Shown: positions 1 through 11,363 of the stretch, piece after piece | Position numbering within the stretch: the first letter of the stretch is position 1 | Layout of the letters: each line of letters opens with the position of its first letter | Assembly: GCF_017873765.1 (NCBI RefSeq) | Contig: NZ_JAGGKP010000001.1 | Coordinates: 372,001-436,000 of the forward strand | Length of the DNA stretch: 64,000 bases | Source: Paenibacillus sediminis | Lineage (GTDB): Bacteria; Bacillota; Bacilli; Paenibacillales; Paenibacillaceae | Reading direction: 5' to 3' | Made by a program: the position numbers and the translations under genes | Notes under the pieces: generated by a model | What the model saw: only the letters and a program-made list of their open reading frames with translations | What the model was told of the DNA's origin: nothing | Databases searched by the model: none

Positions 1-527
1 TCAGCCATGGCAGGCGTATTGGAAGTACCCCAGTGTTCGACAATTTGCCAAGCGTCTTCACCATCAAATCCGTTCTGACTTTCATGTTCGTCTAAGCTTG
101 TTCGTCCAAATGGCGGAGCAAGAAATTGTTCTTCAATAGGACGACGTTCAGAGACGATCGTTTGCGGACAGTGCTCCTTGCAATACATTGTAGATGGCAT
201 AGCAAGCAGCCGGTCATATGGGATGGGGTTATGACACGTAACGCAAATACCATAAGTTCCTTCGGACATATGATCCAGTGCAGCATCGATCCGTTCCAAT
301 TGAATTTCGCTGCGCTCAAGCAGTGCAATATCTTTTTCCCGTTCATACATTTCAGTAGCTAAATCGCCTGGATGATTATCGATGGGTGACAATTCGCCGG
401 ACTCATCCCGCATAGACTCTCCGAGTCCAAAGTGTTCATTGTCAGATATACGGTTTTCAAGATCTTTTTTCTCATCTACCAGTAATGTTTTTAGCATGTT
501 GATTTGCTCTTGAGATAGATGGTGCAT
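1..527 (-). CDS. YteA-type TraR/DksA zinc-finger protein (3' end outside window)
   Basis: The minus strand reads MHHLSQEQINMLK from an ATG at 527 and stays open to the window edge, so the C-terminus is missing. The protein starts with a helical, acidic coiled-coil-like region of about 85 residues. A C4 zinc finger follows (GICVTCHNPIPYDR, then MYCKEHC), typical of the DksA/TraR family. The order of long helical N-terminus, zinc finger and a short tail matches the Bacillus YteA subfamily, often linked to general stress or sporulation; its molecular role is not settled. An AGGAG ribosome binding site lies about 6 bases upstream of the ATG. It is divergent from lspA, so the 221 bases between them should hold both promoters. 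Confidence 0.85.
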   Translation of the reverse strand, partial: MHHLSQEQINMLKTLLVDEKKDLENRISDNEHFGLGESMRDESGELSPIDNHPGDLATEMYEREKDIALLERSEIQLERIDAALDHMSEGTYGICVTCHNPIPYDRLLAMPSTMYCKEHCPQTIVSERRPIEEQFLAPPFGRTSLDEHESQNGFDGEDAWQIVEHWGTSNTPAMA

Positions 528-748
528 CGTATACGCTCCTTTCTTCTCTTTCGAAGAGTGAACTCGTCTCTTCTGTAGGTTGTGCCAAACCCGTTATTTT
601 TAGAGAAGGAAAATCCTTTCGGTATAATGGATGCTTGCTTTCGAATGGACGTGTTCCGAATGGCTATGCTACAATAAACGAGGCTCGAAAACAGGATAAA
701 TATGCCGCATTCGGCGGGTGACATGAAAAACGAGGTGACAAGCTGCTA

Positions 749-1249
749 ATGATTTATTATTTAATTGCGCTCATTGTATTTCTTATTGATCAAGGAACGA
801 AATATTTAATTGCGACCAGACTCGAGTTAAGTGAACAAATCCCGGTGATTGATCAGTTTTTCCTCATTACATCATATCGAAACCGCGGAGCAGCTTTCAG
901 TATTTTACAAAATCAACGATGGTTTTTTATTCTTATTACCATTGTAGTGGTGGCCGGCATTGTCTGGTATTTACAAAAGGTGAAGTCGTCTCCGAACAAG
1001 CTGCTGCCTACAGCATTAGGACTCGTTCTCGGGGGAGCGATTGGCAACTTTTTGGACCGTGCACTTACAGGTGAAGTAGTTGACTTTTTACAATTTAATT
1101 TTGGCAGCTACACATTTCCGATTTTCAACATTGCAGATTCTGCCATTGTCATTGGGGTAATACTTATTTTCCTTGAGGCGCTTATTCAGGGTCAACGTGA
1201 AAAGAAGGAGAAAGGTGTAACTGAAAAACAGCAAGAGGAGAACGCATAA
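749..1249 (+). CDS. lspA: Lipoprotein signal peptidase (signal peptidase II)
   Basis: A 166-residue membrane aspartyl protease that removes the signal peptide of prolipoproteins after diacylglyceryl transfer. Four hydrophobic segments are visible. The family motifs are present: NRGAAFSIL, GNFLDR followed by GEVVDFL, and FNIADSAI, which carry the two catalytic aspartates. Length is normal for LspA. The C-terminus has a short charged tail (KKEKGVTEKQQEENA). A GAGGTG ribosome binding site precedes the ATG. The stop codon overlaps the next gene's ATG by one base, so the pseudouridine synthase is translationally coupled, the arrangement usual in Firmicutes. The window holds many lipobox proteins that would be its substrates, including those at 13782, 18677, 31013 and 43792. 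Confidence 0.96.
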   Translation: MIYYLIALIVFLIDQGTKYLIATRLELSEQIPVIDQFFLITSYRNRGAAFSILQNQRWFFILITIVVVAGIVWYLQKVKSSPNKLLPTALGLVLGGAIGNFLDRALTGEVVDFLQFNFGSYTFPIFNIADSAIVIGVILIFLEALIQGQREKKEKGVTEKQQEENA

Positions 1250-2184
1250 TGATGGAAGAACAAGCTCTCGAGCGTGATACATTAGAGTGGACCGTCACCG
1301 CAGAGTATGTGAAAGAACGGATTGATAAATATGTGGCTGAAGCAATGGAAGATGTATCCAGGTCGCAAGTTCAGCTGTGGATTCAGAATGGACACATTAA
1401 GGTTAACGGCTCTCTAGTTAAGGCAAACTACAAATTGTCAGAGGGCGATTTCATTGAATTAACGATACCTGAACCAACCGGTGTAGAAATTGTACCTGAA
1501 AATATCCCGCTGGAAGTCGTATATGAAGACAGCGATGTAATCGTCGTTAATAAGCCCCGCGGGATGGTCGTGCATCCTGCTCCAGGTCACACGTCTGGTA
1601 CGCTCGTCAATGCTTTAATGTATCATTGTAAGGATCTGTCAGGAATTAACGGAGAACTTCGTCCGGGCATCGTACACCGAATTGATAAGGATACTTCAGG
1701 CTTATTAATGGCCGCCAAAAATGATAAAGCGCATGCCTCACTTGCCGAGCAGCTGAAAGAACATTCGGTAACTCGAAAATATATCGCGATTGTTCATGGC
1801 AATATTACGCATGATCAAGGGACGATTGATGCTCCCATTGGACGTGATCCACTTGATCGTAAGAAATACACCGTGACGGACAAAAACAGCAAACACGCAG
1901 TCACTCATTTCTTAGTACTGGAGCGTTTGTCAGATTATACATTAGTTGAGCTGAAGCTAGAAACCGGCCGTACTCATCAAATTCGCGTCCATATGAAGTT
2001 TATCGGTCATCCGCTCGTTGGCGATCCTGTATATGGACGAAGTAAAGGAATTAAGATGGACGGACAGGCTCTGCATGCGGAGGTGCTTGGTTTCAATCAT
2101 CCGACAAGCGGACAATATTTGGAATTTTCGGCTCCGCTTCCAAGTGATATGGAAGAGGTTTTGACCAGTCTTCGCAATCGCTGA
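1249..2184 (+). CDS. RluD-family ribosomal large-subunit pseudouridine synthase
   Basis: A 311-residue enzyme that converts specific uridines in 23S rRNA to pseudouridine. An S4-like RNA-binding domain occupies about residues 13-75 (KERIDKYVAEAMEDVSRSQV). The catalytic domain follows, with VVNKPRGMVVHPAPGH, the catalytic aspartate motif GIVHRIDKDTSGLL and the GRTHQIRVHM motif. This is the RluA/RluD family with an S4 domain; in Bacillus the gene after lspA is ylyB. It overlaps lspA by one base. An ATG three bases downstream (1252) is an equally possible start. The target uridines cannot be told from sequence. Confidence 0.93.
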   Translation: MMEEQALERDTLEWTVTAEYVKERIDKYVAEAMEDVSRSQVQLWIQNGHIKVNGSLVKANYKLSEGDFIELTIPEPTGVEIVPENIPLEVVYEDSDVIVVNKPRGMVVHPAPGHTSGTLVNALMYHCKDLSGINGELRPGIVHRIDKDTSGLLMAAKNDKAHASLAEQLKEHSVTRKYIAIVHGNITHDQGTIDAPIGRDPLDRKKYTVTDKNSKHAVTHFLVLERLSDYTLVELKLETGRTHQIRVHMKFIGHPLVGDPVYGRSKGIKMDGQALHAEVLGFNHPTSGQYLEFSAPLPSDMEEVLTSLRNR

Positions 2185-2289
2185 GTGTGTAAAGTACAAA
2201 TGTTAGGCGAATTAGTCCATTCCATAAAGGATGTCTTTCCTTCATATTTAGGGGGAGAATTTTGCAAGATTAGGAGATGAAATTTTAGA

Positions 2290-3543
2290 ATGAGCATTGA
2301 ACGTTATCAAGAAACATACATTCAATCGAATTTCGCGGACCGAATCGGCGGTTCAAATTATGGTAAAGACACAGCTATCTATAAATTTGAGAAAATTAAA
2401 CGGGCAAAAAGAGCTGCCAAAGAAGCATTCCCGAACGTAGAACTCATTGACATGGGTGTTGGTGAACCTGATGAAATGGCAGATGCGGGTATTGTCGCTA
2501 AGCTGGCTGAAGAAGCAGCTAAACCGGAAAACCGCGGGTATGCAGACAACGGCATTGCTGAATTTAAAGAAGCTGCCGCTAAATATTTGAAAGAAGTATT
2601 TGGTGTAGAGGGCATTGACCCAGAGACAGAAGTGCTGCATTCGATCGGTTCCAAACCGGCGCTTGCTATGCTTCCATCTGTATTTATTAATCCAGGCGAT
2701 GTAACGATTATGACAGTACCTGGTTATCCAGTAATGGGTACGCACACCAAATATCTTGGCGGTGAAGTATATAACGTACAATTGACGAAAGAAAACAACT
2801 TCTTGCCGAACCTCGATTCCATTCCAGAGGACATTTGCAAACGTGCAAAACTTCTCTATTTGAACTATCCGAACAATCCGACAGGTGCAAGTGCAACAGT
2901 CCAATTTTTCGAAAAAGTTGTGGCTTGGGCTAAGAAGAATAACGTAGTCGTTGTTCATGATGCTCCTTATGCAGCTCTAACTTATGATGGTGAAAAACCG
3001 CTTAGCTTCTTGTCCGTACCAGGTGCGAAGGATGTAGGGGTAGAGCTTCATTCGTTGTCTAAATCATACAATATGACAGGTTGGCGGATCGGCTTTGTAG
3101 CGGGAAATCCGCTTATTGTTAAAGCGTTTGGCGATGTGAAGGATAACAATGACTCTGGACAATTTATCGCTATTCAGAAAGCAGCTGCTTATGGGCTTGC
3201 TCATCCGGAAATTACGGAGAAAATTGCTGAGAAATATTCCCGTCGTCACGATTTGCTTGTCGCTGCACTTAATGAACTTGGCTTCAAAGCGGAAAAACCG
3301 AAAGGCTCCTTCTTCCTATACGTTGAAGCTCCTAAAGGGATTGTCGGCGGTCAACGTTTTGAAACTGCAGAAGATTTCTCGCAATATCTCATTCGTGAGA
3401 AGCTTATTTCCACGGTTCCATGGGATGACGCAGGTCATTTCGTTCGTTTCTCGGTTACATTTGTTGCAAACGGGATCGAGGACGAAAAACGCGTTATTTC
3501 CGAAATTAAACGCCGTCTTAGTGATGTGCAATTTGAATTTTAA
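2290..3543 (+). CDS. dapL: LL-diaminopimelate aminotransferase
   Basis: A 417-residue class I/II fold PLP aminotransferase. It converts tetrahydrodipicolinate directly to LL-diaminopimelate with glutamate as amino donor, bypassing the acylated intermediates of the usual lysine and peptidoglycan precursor pathway. The N-terminus (ERYQETYIQSNFADRIGG) and the GVGEPDEMAD stretch are typical of DapL. The PLP lysine lies in SLSKSYNMTGWRIGF near residue 260, and substrate contacts NYPNNPTG are present. Length matches DapL rather than shorter aspartate aminotransferases. It stands alone between the pseudouridine synthase and a strong terminator. Members of this family from other bacteria are occasionally mislabelled aspartate aminotransferase; the N-terminal block argues against that here. 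Confidence 0.9.
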   Translation: MSIERYQETYIQSNFADRIGGSNYGKDTAIYKFEKIKRAKRAAKEAFPNVELIDMGVGEPDEMADAGIVAKLAEEAAKPENRGYADNGIAEFKEAAAKYLKEVFGVEGIDPETEVLHSIGSKPALAMLPSVFINPGDVTIMTVPGYPVMGTHTKYLGGEVYNVQLTKENNFLPNLDSIPEDICKRAKLLYLNYPNNPTGASATVQFFEKVVAWAKKNNVVVVHDAPYAALTYDGEKPLSFLSVPGAKDVGVELHSLSKSYNMTGWRIGFVAGNPLIVKAFGDVKDNNDSGQFIAIQKAAAYGLAHPEITEKIAEKYSRRHDLLVAALNELGFKAEKPKGSFFLYVEAPKGIVGGQRFETAEDFSQYLIREKLISTVPWDDAGHFVRFSVTFVANGIEDEKRVISEIKRRLSDVQFEF

Positions 3544-3560
3544 TATGGCTTGAACATACA

Positions 3561-3600
3561 GCATCTTCATTCTTGTATAAGAATGGAGATGCTTTTTTTG
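3561..3600 (+). terminator. Rho-independent terminator after dapL
   Basis: A 14-base-pair stem (GCATCTTCATTCTT with AAGAATGGAGATGC, one T-G wobble) around a GTAT loop is followed by seven Ts. It starts about 18 bases after the dapL stop. Confidence 0.92.
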
Positions 3601-3673
3601 TGGACGATTAATCATTTATCTCGAGTGGCGCTTTGATTCTAAGAAGCTGATAAATAGAGAGGATAAAAAATAA

Positions 3674-3707
3674 TGTGGATAATTATACACAACTTATGTA
3701 TAATTAT
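3674..3707. promoter_or_regulatory. Inverted DnaA-box-like pair and AT-rich inverted repeat
   Basis: TGTGGATAA (3674-3682) abuts TTATACACA (3683-3691). Both match the DnaA-box consensus TTATNCACA, on opposite strands, and together form an 18-base near-palindrome. Overlapping this, ATAATTATAC (3679-3688) is an exact inverted repeat of GTATAATTAT (3698-3707). The element sits about 100 bases upstream of the pyr promoter. Binding by DnaA is inference; an unrelated palindromic operator is possible. Confidence 0.5.
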
Positions 3708-3794
3708 TAATACAGATGAAAAGTTGCAATCTGTCCTCGCTTTTTGAAATCTTCATATGAATATTGATTTTTACTTAACCCGGCTTGTCAGGTG

Positions 3795-3823
3795 TTGACA
3801 AGGAGTCTGCTATCTGTCATAAT
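3795..3823 (+). promoter_or_regulatory. SigA-type promoter of the pyr operon
   Basis: TTGACA (3795-3800) and CATAAT (3818-3823) are separated by exactly 17 bases, close to the vegetative consensus. The predicted start near 3830 puts the whole PyrR-binding loop and attenuator in the leader transcript. Confidence 0.85.
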
Positions 3824-3851
3824 TCTTATAAATCAAATAGCACCTTTAAAT

Positions 3852-4606
<755 letters not shown>

Positions 4607-4608
4607 AC

Positions 4609-5523
4609 ATGATCACGACAACATCCAGCTTGAAAGAACGCAGTCTTCTTGGTCTTAAACCATTAAGCCGAAGCGAAATCAGCTCCCTGCTAGACCGTGC
4701 AGCTTACTGGGAATCTGAGCCGCACAAAGTGATTCCAATCTTAGAGTCACGCTTTGTTGCTAACATGTTTTTTGAGAACAGCACACGCACGAGATTCTCT
4801 TTTGAAATGGCTGAGAAAAGGCTCGGAGCACAGGTGTTGAACTTTGCAGCGGCAGCATCAAGCGTTGCCAAGGGTGAGTCTATTATGGATACGGTTCGGA
4901 CTTTAGAAGCAATGGGCATTGACGCTGGCGTCATTAGACTCAAGCCGATCGGACTACTGCCTGAAATAGCAGAGGCTGTCTCCATTCCACTCATAAATGC
5001 AGGCGATGGAAATAACGAACATCCGACGCAAGCGCTGCTCGATCTTTATACGATGAAGAAACAGTTTGGTGATTTAAAAGGGCTTCGGGTATCGATCATC
5101 GGAGATGTAGCACATAGCAGGGTGGCCCGTTCGAATTTATGGGCGCTTCAGAAGTTCGGTGCGGAGGTACAATTTTGCGCACCTCCTAGCATGCGGGCAC
5201 CAGAGCTTGCAGATTCAGCTCCATACGTCTCTATGGAAGAAGCGTTAGTTGCGGATGTTGTCATGATACTCCGGGTACAGCTGGAGCGTCATACAGGGGA
5301 TCTGTTCAAATCACCTGAAGAATATCGGATACATTATGGTCTTACTGAAGACAGAGCATCTACATTAGCCAAACATACGATTATTATGCATCCTGCTCCA
5401 ATCAATCGAAATGTAGAAATTGATGACGCAGTTGTAGAGAGCGGGCAATCCCGCATCTTTAACCAAATGTCGAACGGAGTACCGATTCGGATGGCGGTTA
5501 TGGAAAGAGCGATGAAGCTTTAA
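4609..5523 (+). CDS. pyrB: Aspartate carbamoyltransferase catalytic chain
   Basis: A 304-residue enzyme that joins carbamoyl phosphate to aspartate to give carbamoyl aspartate, the committed step of pyrimidine synthesis. The carbamoyl phosphate motif FFENSTRTRFSFEMA and the HPTQALLDLYTM motif are intact. No regulatory chain gene (pyrI) is nearby, as is usual in Firmicutes. There are two candidate ATGs, 4603 (overlapping the pyrR stop by four bases) and 4609. The run GGGGGGA ends at 4602, so 4609 has the better ribosome spacing and is used here. Either start makes the gene translationally linked to pyrR. Confidence 0.95.
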   Translation: MITTTSSLKERSLLGLKPLSRSEISSLLDRAAYWESEPHKVIPILESRFVANMFFENSTRTRFSFEMAEKRLGAQVLNFAAAASSVAKGESIMDTVRTLEAMGIDAGVIRLKPIGLLPEIAEAVSIPLINAGDGNNEHPTQALLDLYTMKKQFGDLKGLRVSIIGDVAHSRVARSNLWALQKFGAEVQFCAPPSMRAPELADSAPYVSMEEALVADVVMILRVQLERHTGDLFKSPEEYRIHYGLTEDRASTLAKHTIIMHPAPINRNVEIDDAVVESGQSRIFNQMSNGVPIRMAVMERAMKL

Positions 5524-5561
5524 TTGTATACATGCGAATAGAGAGAGCGGAGGGGAATGTG

Positions 5562-6878
5562 TTGATCCAAATTATTAAAAATGCCAACGTCCTAAGTGAG
5601 AGCGGAGAAATTACCGTTAAACATATCATCATTGAGAATGACAAAATTAAAGAAATTGTTGATGGGAATAACGATTTAAGTCAGTGGACCGATCAGACAG
5701 ACATGGTTCTGGATGCACAGAATAAGCTCGTTACGCCTGGATTTATCGATATGCATGTTCATCTGCGCGAGCCGGGCTTCGAGCATAAAGAGACCATCGA
5801 GACGGGAACCCGCTCAGCGGTAAAAGGCGGATACACAACGATTGCAAGCATGCCCAACACTCGCCCAGTCACCGATAACCCGGGGACAGTTGGGCTGGTG
5901 AAAGAAAAGGCAAAGCAAGCGGGGTATGCGAAAGTACTTCCTTATGGTGCGATTACGGTTGGTGAGCTCGGACAGCAATTGACTGATTTTAAGGCGCTTA
6001 AAGAAGCGGGAGTCATCGGATTTACGGACGACGGAGTGGGTGTGCAAAGTGCGCAGATGATGAAGGATGCCATGAAGAAGGCCGCTCTGCTAAATATGCC
6101 GGTGATCGCGCACTGTGAAGATAACTCACTCGTTGAAGGCGCGTTTTTTACAGAAGGCGAGTTTACGAGAAAACATGGGTTAAAAGGCATACCAAATGAA
6201 TCAGAAGCGATTCATGTAGGCCGTGACATCTTGCTGGCTGAAGCGACAGGGGTTCACTACCATGTGTGCCATGTCAGTACGGAGCAATCCATCCGGCTGA
6301 TCAGGCAGGCGAAGCAGCTAGGCATTCACGTCACCGCAGAAGTTTGCCCTCATCATCTTCTTCTATCTGACGAAGATATTCCAGGTCTTGATGCGAACTG
6401 GAAAATGAACCCGCCGCTTCGTTCGCCTCGTGACGTGAAGGCATGCATTGAAGCGCTTGAAGATGGAACGATTGACATCATCGTAACAGATCATGCTCCG
6501 CACAGCGCCGAAGAGAAGGCGCGCGGAATAGAGGCAGCTCCTTTTGGCATCGTTGGGTTTGAAACCGCATTTCCGTTACTCTATACCAAATTTGTGTTAT
6601 CTGGCCAGTGGTCCTTAGGGATGCTTGTTAAACGAATGACATCTGATCCTGCCGCAGTATTCGGACTGGAAGCAGGCAGACTCGAGCCGGGTGCGCCAGC
6701 TGACATTACAATCATCGATTTAAATCAAGAAAAAGTCGTAGATCCTGAACAGTTTGCAACGAAAGGTCGGAATACACCTTTTGCGGGCTGGAAGCTTAAA
6801 GGTTGGCCTGTAATGACGCTGGTTGACGGCCAGGTAGTATGGTCAGAAGCGGCTGCTCACACGACTTTTACTAAATAA
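5562..6878 (+). CDS. pyrC: Dihydroorotase
   Basis: A 438-residue zinc amidohydrolase that cyclises carbamoyl aspartate to dihydroorotate. The metal-binding motif DMHVHLREPG, the PHHLLLSDED block and the TDHAPHSAEEK catalytic motif are present, as in the long type I dihydroorotases of Bacillus. The frame is open back to an ATG at 5532, but GGAGGGG (5549-5555) sits inside that extension. It points to GTG 5559 or TTG 5562. The TTG gives ideal spacing and an N-terminus (IQIIKNANVLSESGEI) that aligns with known dihydroorotases. It lies 38 bases after pyrB. Confidence 0.93.
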   Translation: MIQIIKNANVLSESGEITVKHIIIENDKIKEIVDGNNDLSQWTDQTDMVLDAQNKLVTPGFIDMHVHLREPGFEHKETIETGTRSAVKGGYTTIASMPNTRPVTDNPGTVGLVKEKAKQAGYAKVLPYGAITVGELGQQLTDFKALKEAGVIGFTDDGVGVQSAQMMKDAMKKAALLNMPVIAHCEDNSLVEGAFFTEGEFTRKHGLKGIPNESEAIHVGRDILLAEATGVHYHVCHVSTEQSIRLIRQAKQLGIHVTAEVCPHHLLLSDEDIPGLDANWKMNPPLRSPRDVKACIEALEDGTIDIIVTDHAPHSAEEKARGIEAAPFGIVGFETAFPLLYTKFVLSGQWSLGMLVKRMTSDPAAVFGLEAGRLEPGAPADITIIDLNQEKVVDPEQFATKGRNTPFAGWKLKGWPVMTLVDGQVVWSEAAAHTTFTK

Positions 6879-6943
6879 GAAACCATACAGATGTTACCTG
6901 ATTTATAGATCAGAAATGATGTAAACACGGAGGAGTGAATCGG

Positions 6944-8074
6944 ATGCAGGCGAGATTGTTATTAGAAGATGGAACACTATTTACGGGAAAAAGCTTCGGC
7001 GCAGAAGGTGAAACGACAGGGGAAGTCGTGTTTAATACAGGGATTACAGGATATCAAGAGGTACTGTCAGATCCATCATACTGCGGTCAGATTGTGACAA
7101 TGACCTATCCTCTGATTGGGAACTACGGCATTACGCGTGACGATTTCGAATCAGTAGCACCTTCCGTTCACGGATTTGTTGTGCGTCGGCATGAGACTGT
7201 TCCAAGCAACTGGAGAGCTCAGTACAGCGTTGACGATCTGCTTAAAGAATACGGCATTGTAGGAATCAGTGATATCGATACACGGATGTTAACAAGAATT
7301 ATCCGCCATCATGGCACTATGAAAGGGATCATTACGACTTCAACAAAATCTGAGCAAGAGCTTAGAGAAATGCTGCTCTCTACAGATTTGAGAAGAGATC
7401 AAGTGGCCCGCACATCAACGAAGCATATTTACAGCAGCCCAGGCGCTAAAGAACGGATTGTCCTCGTTGACTTTGGTGCGAAAAGCGGAATTCTGCGCGA
7501 GCTTACACAGCGTGGATGCGATGTCGTAGTCGTTCCACATGATGTTACTGCCGATGAGATTCGCAAGCTGCACCCTGATGGCATTCAACTGTCTAACGGA
7601 CCTGGCGACCCTAAAGATGTACCCCACGCGGTGAAAATGATTTCTGAGCTGCTAGGTGAATATCCGATCTTCGGCATTTGTTTAGGTCATCAGCTGTTTG
7701 CGCTCGCTTGCGGTGCAGATACGGAAAGATTGAAATTCGGACATCGTGGCGGCAATCATCCAGTTAAAGATTTGAGAACAGGCCGCTGCTATATTACATC
7801 GCAAAATCACGGTTATACCGTGAACGAACAATCGATTGCGAACACCGAGTTAGAAATTACGCATATCAACAATAACGATAAGACGATCGAAGGCTTGAAA
7901 CATAAGAAATATCCGGCGTTTACAGTACAGTATCATCCGGAAGCAGCTCCAGGACCTTTTGATAACAGTTATCTGTTCGATGAATTCCTGCAAATGATTC
8001 GTGATCACAAAAATCAACACCCAGAGAAACCTCGCCAAGCGATACTCGCGGCCGCTGTGAAAGGAGACTTTTAA
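6944..8074 (+). CDS. carA: Carbamoyl-phosphate synthase small (glutaminase) subunit
   Basis: A 376-residue glutamine amidotransferase subunit that supplies ammonia to CarB. The N-terminal domain contains [21 protein letters not shown]. The C-terminal class I amidotransferase has the nucleophile motif [13 protein letters not shown] and the catalytic histidine motif [15 protein letters not shown] (6929-6934) supports ATG 6944; an in-frame GTG at 6935 lies within the ribosome site and is rejected. Being inside the pyr operon, it is presumably the pyrimidine-controlled synthase (PyrAA of Bacillus). Whether a separate arginine-specific copy exists cannot be judged from this window. Confidence 0.95.
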   Translation: MQARLLLEDGTLFTGKSFGAEGETTGEVVFNTGITGYQEVLSDPSYCGQIVTMTYPLIGNYGITRDDFESVAPSVHGFVVRRHETVPSNWRAQYSVDDLLKEYGIVGISDIDTRMLTRIIRHHGTMKGIITTSTKSEQELREMLLSTDLRRDQVARTSTKHIYSSPGAKERIVLVDFGAKSGILRELTQRGCDVVVVPHDVTADEIRKLHPDGIQLSNGPGDPKDVPHAVKMISELLGEYPIFGICLGHQLFALACGADTERLKFGHRGGNHPVKDLRTGRCYITSQNHGYTVNEQSIANTELEITHINNNDKTIEGLKHKKYPAFTVQYHPEAAPGPFDNSYLFDEFLQMIRDHKNQHPEKPRQAILAAAVKGDF

Positions 8075-8075
8075 T

Positions 8076-11000
8076 ATGCCTAAAAATACGAACCTTAAAA
8101 AAATTCTCGTTATCGGCTCAGGTCCGATTGTGATTGGTCAGGCTGCTGAATTTGACTACGCTGGTACGCAAGCGTGCCAAGCATTGAAAGAAGAAGGCGT
8201 TGAAGTTGTCCTCATTAACAGCAATCCAGCTACGATTATGACGGATACGAATATGGCTGACAAAGTGTATATCGAACCGATTACGTTAGACTTTGTAACG
8301 AATATCATCCGTCAGGAACGTCCTGATGGCCTTCTGCCAACGTTAGGAGGTCAAACGGGTCTTAATATGGCGGTAGAATTAGCTCGAGCTGGTGTCTTGG
8401 AACGTGAAAATGTGAAACTCCTCGGAACGCAGTTAACTTCCATTGAGAAAGCGGAAGATCGCGACTTGTTCCGGGAACTGATGAGAGAACTTGATCAACC
8501 GGTACCTGAGAGCACCATCGTTACAACTGTTGAAGAAGCGGTGCAATTCGCTAATGAAATCGGATATCCAATCATCGTACGTCCTGCGTATACACTTGGG
8601 GGTACAGGCGGAGGAATTTGTGCGAATGAAGAAGAACTTCTAGAGACGGTTGCTTCAGGGATTCGATACAGCCCAATTAACCAATGCCTCATTGAGAAAA
8701 GTATTGCCGGTATGAAAGAAGTAGAGTACGAAGTGATGCGGGACGCGAACGATAACTGCATCGTCGTATGTAACATGGAAAACTTCGACCCTGTTGGTGT
8801 CCATACTGGAGACAGCATCGTCGTAGCGCCGAGCCAGACATTGTCTGATCGGGAGTATCAAATGCTGCGCTCTGCCTCACTGAAAATTATTCGCGCACTC
8901 AATATTGAGGGCGGTTGTAACGTCCAATTCGCGCTCGATCCTCACAGCTTCCAGTACTATGTTATCGAAGTGAACCCGCGGGTAAGCCGCTCGTCAGCGC
9001 TTGCTTCGAAAGCAACGGGTTATCCGATTGCGAAAATGGCTGCGAAAATCGCGCTTGGATATACGCTTGATGAGATTGTGAACCCTGTAACGGGTCAAAC
9101 ATACGCATGCTTTGAACCAACACTCGACTATGTGGTCAGCAAAATACCGCGCTGGCCTTTCGATAAATTCGTAAGTGCAAACCGTAAACTCGGTACGCAA
9201 ATGAAAGCAACCGGCGAAGTGATGGCGATTGGCCGTACCTTCGAAGAGTCTATCCACAAAGCGGTCCGTTCACTTGAGATCGGAGTACATCGATTATACT
9301 TAAAAGAAGCGGAAAATTTGGATGATGAACTGCTTAAACAGCGTCTGAATAAGCCTGACGATGAGCGTCTTTTCTTAGTCGCTGAAGCATTCCGCAGAGG
9401 CTATACTTTGCAGGAAATTCAAGACTTAACGAAGATCGACTGGTGGTTCTTAGCCCGAATTGAAGGTCTTATCGAATTCGAAACGAAAATTGCAGCTGAA
9501 CCAAGTCTCACGTATGATACTTTGTACGAAGCGAAACGGCTGGGCTTTACAGACCGTGCCATCGCTGAGCTTCGCGCTAAAGGGCAACCAAACGGGGGAC
9601 ATACGACAGAGGCTGAAGTTCGAAGCTTCCGATTTGAAAAAGGACTTAAGCCTGTATACAAAATGGTCGATACGTGCGCGGCAGAGTTCGAAGCTTCCAC
9701 TCCATACTACTACTCGACCTACGAGACGGAAAACGAAGTCATCCATACACCGAAAGAAAAGATTATCGTACTCGGCTCCGGTCCAATACGGATTGGTCAA
9801 GGGATTGAGTTTGACTACTCTACAGTACATGCAGTATGGGCTATTCAAAAAGCAGGTTATGAGGCAGTCATTATCAATAACAACCCAGAGACGGTATCTA
9901 CGGACTTTAATACATCCGACAGGCTCTACTTCGAGCCGCTGTTCTTCGAAGATGTTATGAACGTCATCGAACAGGAGAAACCAGTTGGGGTCATCGTACA
10001 GTTCGGCGGTCAGACAGCGATCAACTTAGCGGAACCGCTCAGCAAAGCGGGTGTGAACATTCTAGGAACGAGCCTAGAAAGCATAGATGAAGCGGAAGAT
10101 CGCAAACGGTTCGAGGCGCTGCTTACTCGCCTTAACATTGCACAGCCGCAAGGCCGCACTGTAACGACAGTAGAGGAAGCGGTTGGTACTGCTCAAGGGC
10201 TCGGTTATCCGGTACTTGTTCGTCCATCCTATGTGCTGGGCGGACGTGCGATGGAGATCGTATACTCGGATGACGAACTGCTCAGCTACATGGAGCAAGC
10301 GGTCAATATTAACCCAGATCATCCGGTTCTCATTGACCGGTATATGCTCGGCAAGGAAGTGGAAGTAGACGCGATCTGTGATGGTGAGACGGTTCTCATC
10401 CCAGGTATTATGGAACATGTTGAGCGCGCTGGTGTCCACTCTGGTGACTCGATTGCCGTATATCCGCCGCAGCATTTGGATGAATCGCTAAAACAAAGCA
10501 TTGTTGACATCACCATCAAAATTGCGAAAGAACTGAAGACGGTGGGGCTAGTCAATATCCAGTTCGTCATCTATGAACATAAAGTGTACGTTATCGAAGT
10601 GAACCCGCGTTCATCAAGAACGGTGCCATTCTTAAGTAAAGTAACAAATATTCCGATGGCAAATCTCGCGACACAAGCGATCTTGGGCAAAAAGCTGAAA
10701 GACCTTGGATACAGCGAAGGTTTATGGCCAGAAAGCGCCCATGTATCTGTGAAAGTTCCGGTATTCTCCTTCGCTAAGCTGAGAAGAGTAGAGCCTACAC
10801 TCGGACCTGAAATGAAATCGACGGGAGAAGTTATGGGCCGAGACGCGCAGTATGCAAAAGCTCTGTATAAAGGGCTTGTCGGCGCAGGAATGAAAATTCC
10901 AGCTACAGGTTCCCTTATCGCAACGATTGCAGATAAAGACAAAGCAGAAGCTGTGAAACTGCTCCAAGGCTTCGATCGAATCGGTTATAAAATTATCGCG

Positions 11001-11300
11001 ACCGGCGGCACTGCAGAAGCGCTTAAAGCGGCAGGGATTCCGGTCACAACGGTGAACAAGCTCAGTGAAGGATCGCCGAACATCTTGGATCTCATTCGCA
11101 GTGGGCAAGCGAACTTAGTAGTGAACACACTAACGAAAGGGAAAATGCCAGAGCGTGACGGTTTCCGAATTCGCCGGGAAGCGGTTGAGAACGGTGTTGT
11201 ATGTATGACATCACTTGATACTGTGCGGGCTGTACTGAATATGCTTGAGACGATCAACTTCTCCTCACAAGCGATGCCTGCCTTAGGACATAACGTGTAA
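8076..11300 (+). CDS. carB: Carbamoyl-phosphate synthase large subunit
   Basis: A 1074-residue synthase that makes carbamoyl phosphate from bicarbonate, ammonia and two ATP. It has the expected internally duplicated structure. The first half starts with [20 protein letters not shown] and the second with [20 protein letters not shown] near residue 560; each carries an ATP-grasp domain with the VIEVNPR motif. The last 130 residues form an MGS-like allosteric domain ([14 protein letters not shown]), where UMP or PRPP would act. The ATG follows the carA stop by one base, with AAGGAGA inside the end of carA. The length is full and all motifs look intact. Confidence 0.97.
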   Translation: MPKNTNLKKILVIGSGPIVIGQAAEFDYAGTQACQALKEEGVEVVLINSNPATIMTDTNMADKVYIEPITLDFVTNIIRQERPDGLLPTLGGQTGLNMAVELARAGVLERENVKLLGTQLTSIEKAEDRDLFRELMRELDQPVPESTIVTTVEEAVQFANEIGYPIIVRPAYTLGGTGGGICANEEELLETVASGIRYSPINQCLIEKSIAGMKEVEYEVMRDANDNCIVVCNMENFDPVGVHTGDSIVVAPSQTLSDREYQMLRSASLKIIRALNIEGGCNVQFALDPHSFQYYVIEVNPRVSRSSALASKATGYPIAKMAAKIALGYTLDEIVNPVTGQTYACFEPTLDYVVSKIPRWPFDKFVSANRKLGTQMKATGEVMAIGRTFEESIHKAVRSLEIGVHRLYLKEAENLDDELLKQRLNKPDDERLFLVAEAFRRGYTLQEIQDLTKIDWWFLARIEGLIEFETKIAAEPSLTYDTLYEAKRLGFTDRAIAELRAKGQPNGGHTTEAEVRSFRFEKGLKPVYKMVDTCAAEFEASTPYYYSTYETENEVIHTPKEKIIVLGSGPIRIGQGIEFDYSTVHAVWAIQKAGYEAVIINNNPETVSTDFNTSDRLYFEPLFFEDVMNVIEQEKPVGVIVQFGGQTAINLAEPLSKAGVNILGTSLESIDEAEDRKRFEALLTRLNIAQPQGRTVTTVEEAVGTAQGLGYPVLVRPSYVLGGRAMEIVYSDDELLSYMEQAVNINPDHPVLIDRYMLGKEVEVDAICDGETVLIPGIMEHVERAGVHSGDSIAVYPPQHLDESLKQSIVDITIKIAKELKTVGLVNIQFVIYEHKVYVIEVNPRSSRTVPFLSKVTNIPMANLATQAILGKKLKDLGYSEGLWPESAHVSVKVPVFSFAKLRRVEPTLGPEMKSTGEVMGRDAQYAKALYKGLVGAGMKIPATGSLIATIADKDKAEAVKLLQGFDRIGYKIIATGGTAEALKAAGIPVTTVNKLSEGSPNILDLIRSGQANLVVNTLTKGKMPERDGFRIRREAVENGVVCMTSLDTVRAVLNMLETINFSSQAMPALGHNV

Positions 11301-11363
11301 ACGTGGATTACCTCAAATATTCCAAAGGTGCGTTATGTGATCAATAAGGAGGATCAGTTTACT

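Noticed and set aside
2353..2958. 201-codon minus-strand frame inside dapL
   Set aside because: Cys/Phe/Arg-rich antisense composition; dapL is intact and well supported.
9460..9960. 166-codon plus-strand frame inside carB
   Set aside because: Shifted frame within an intact carB with no ribosome site.
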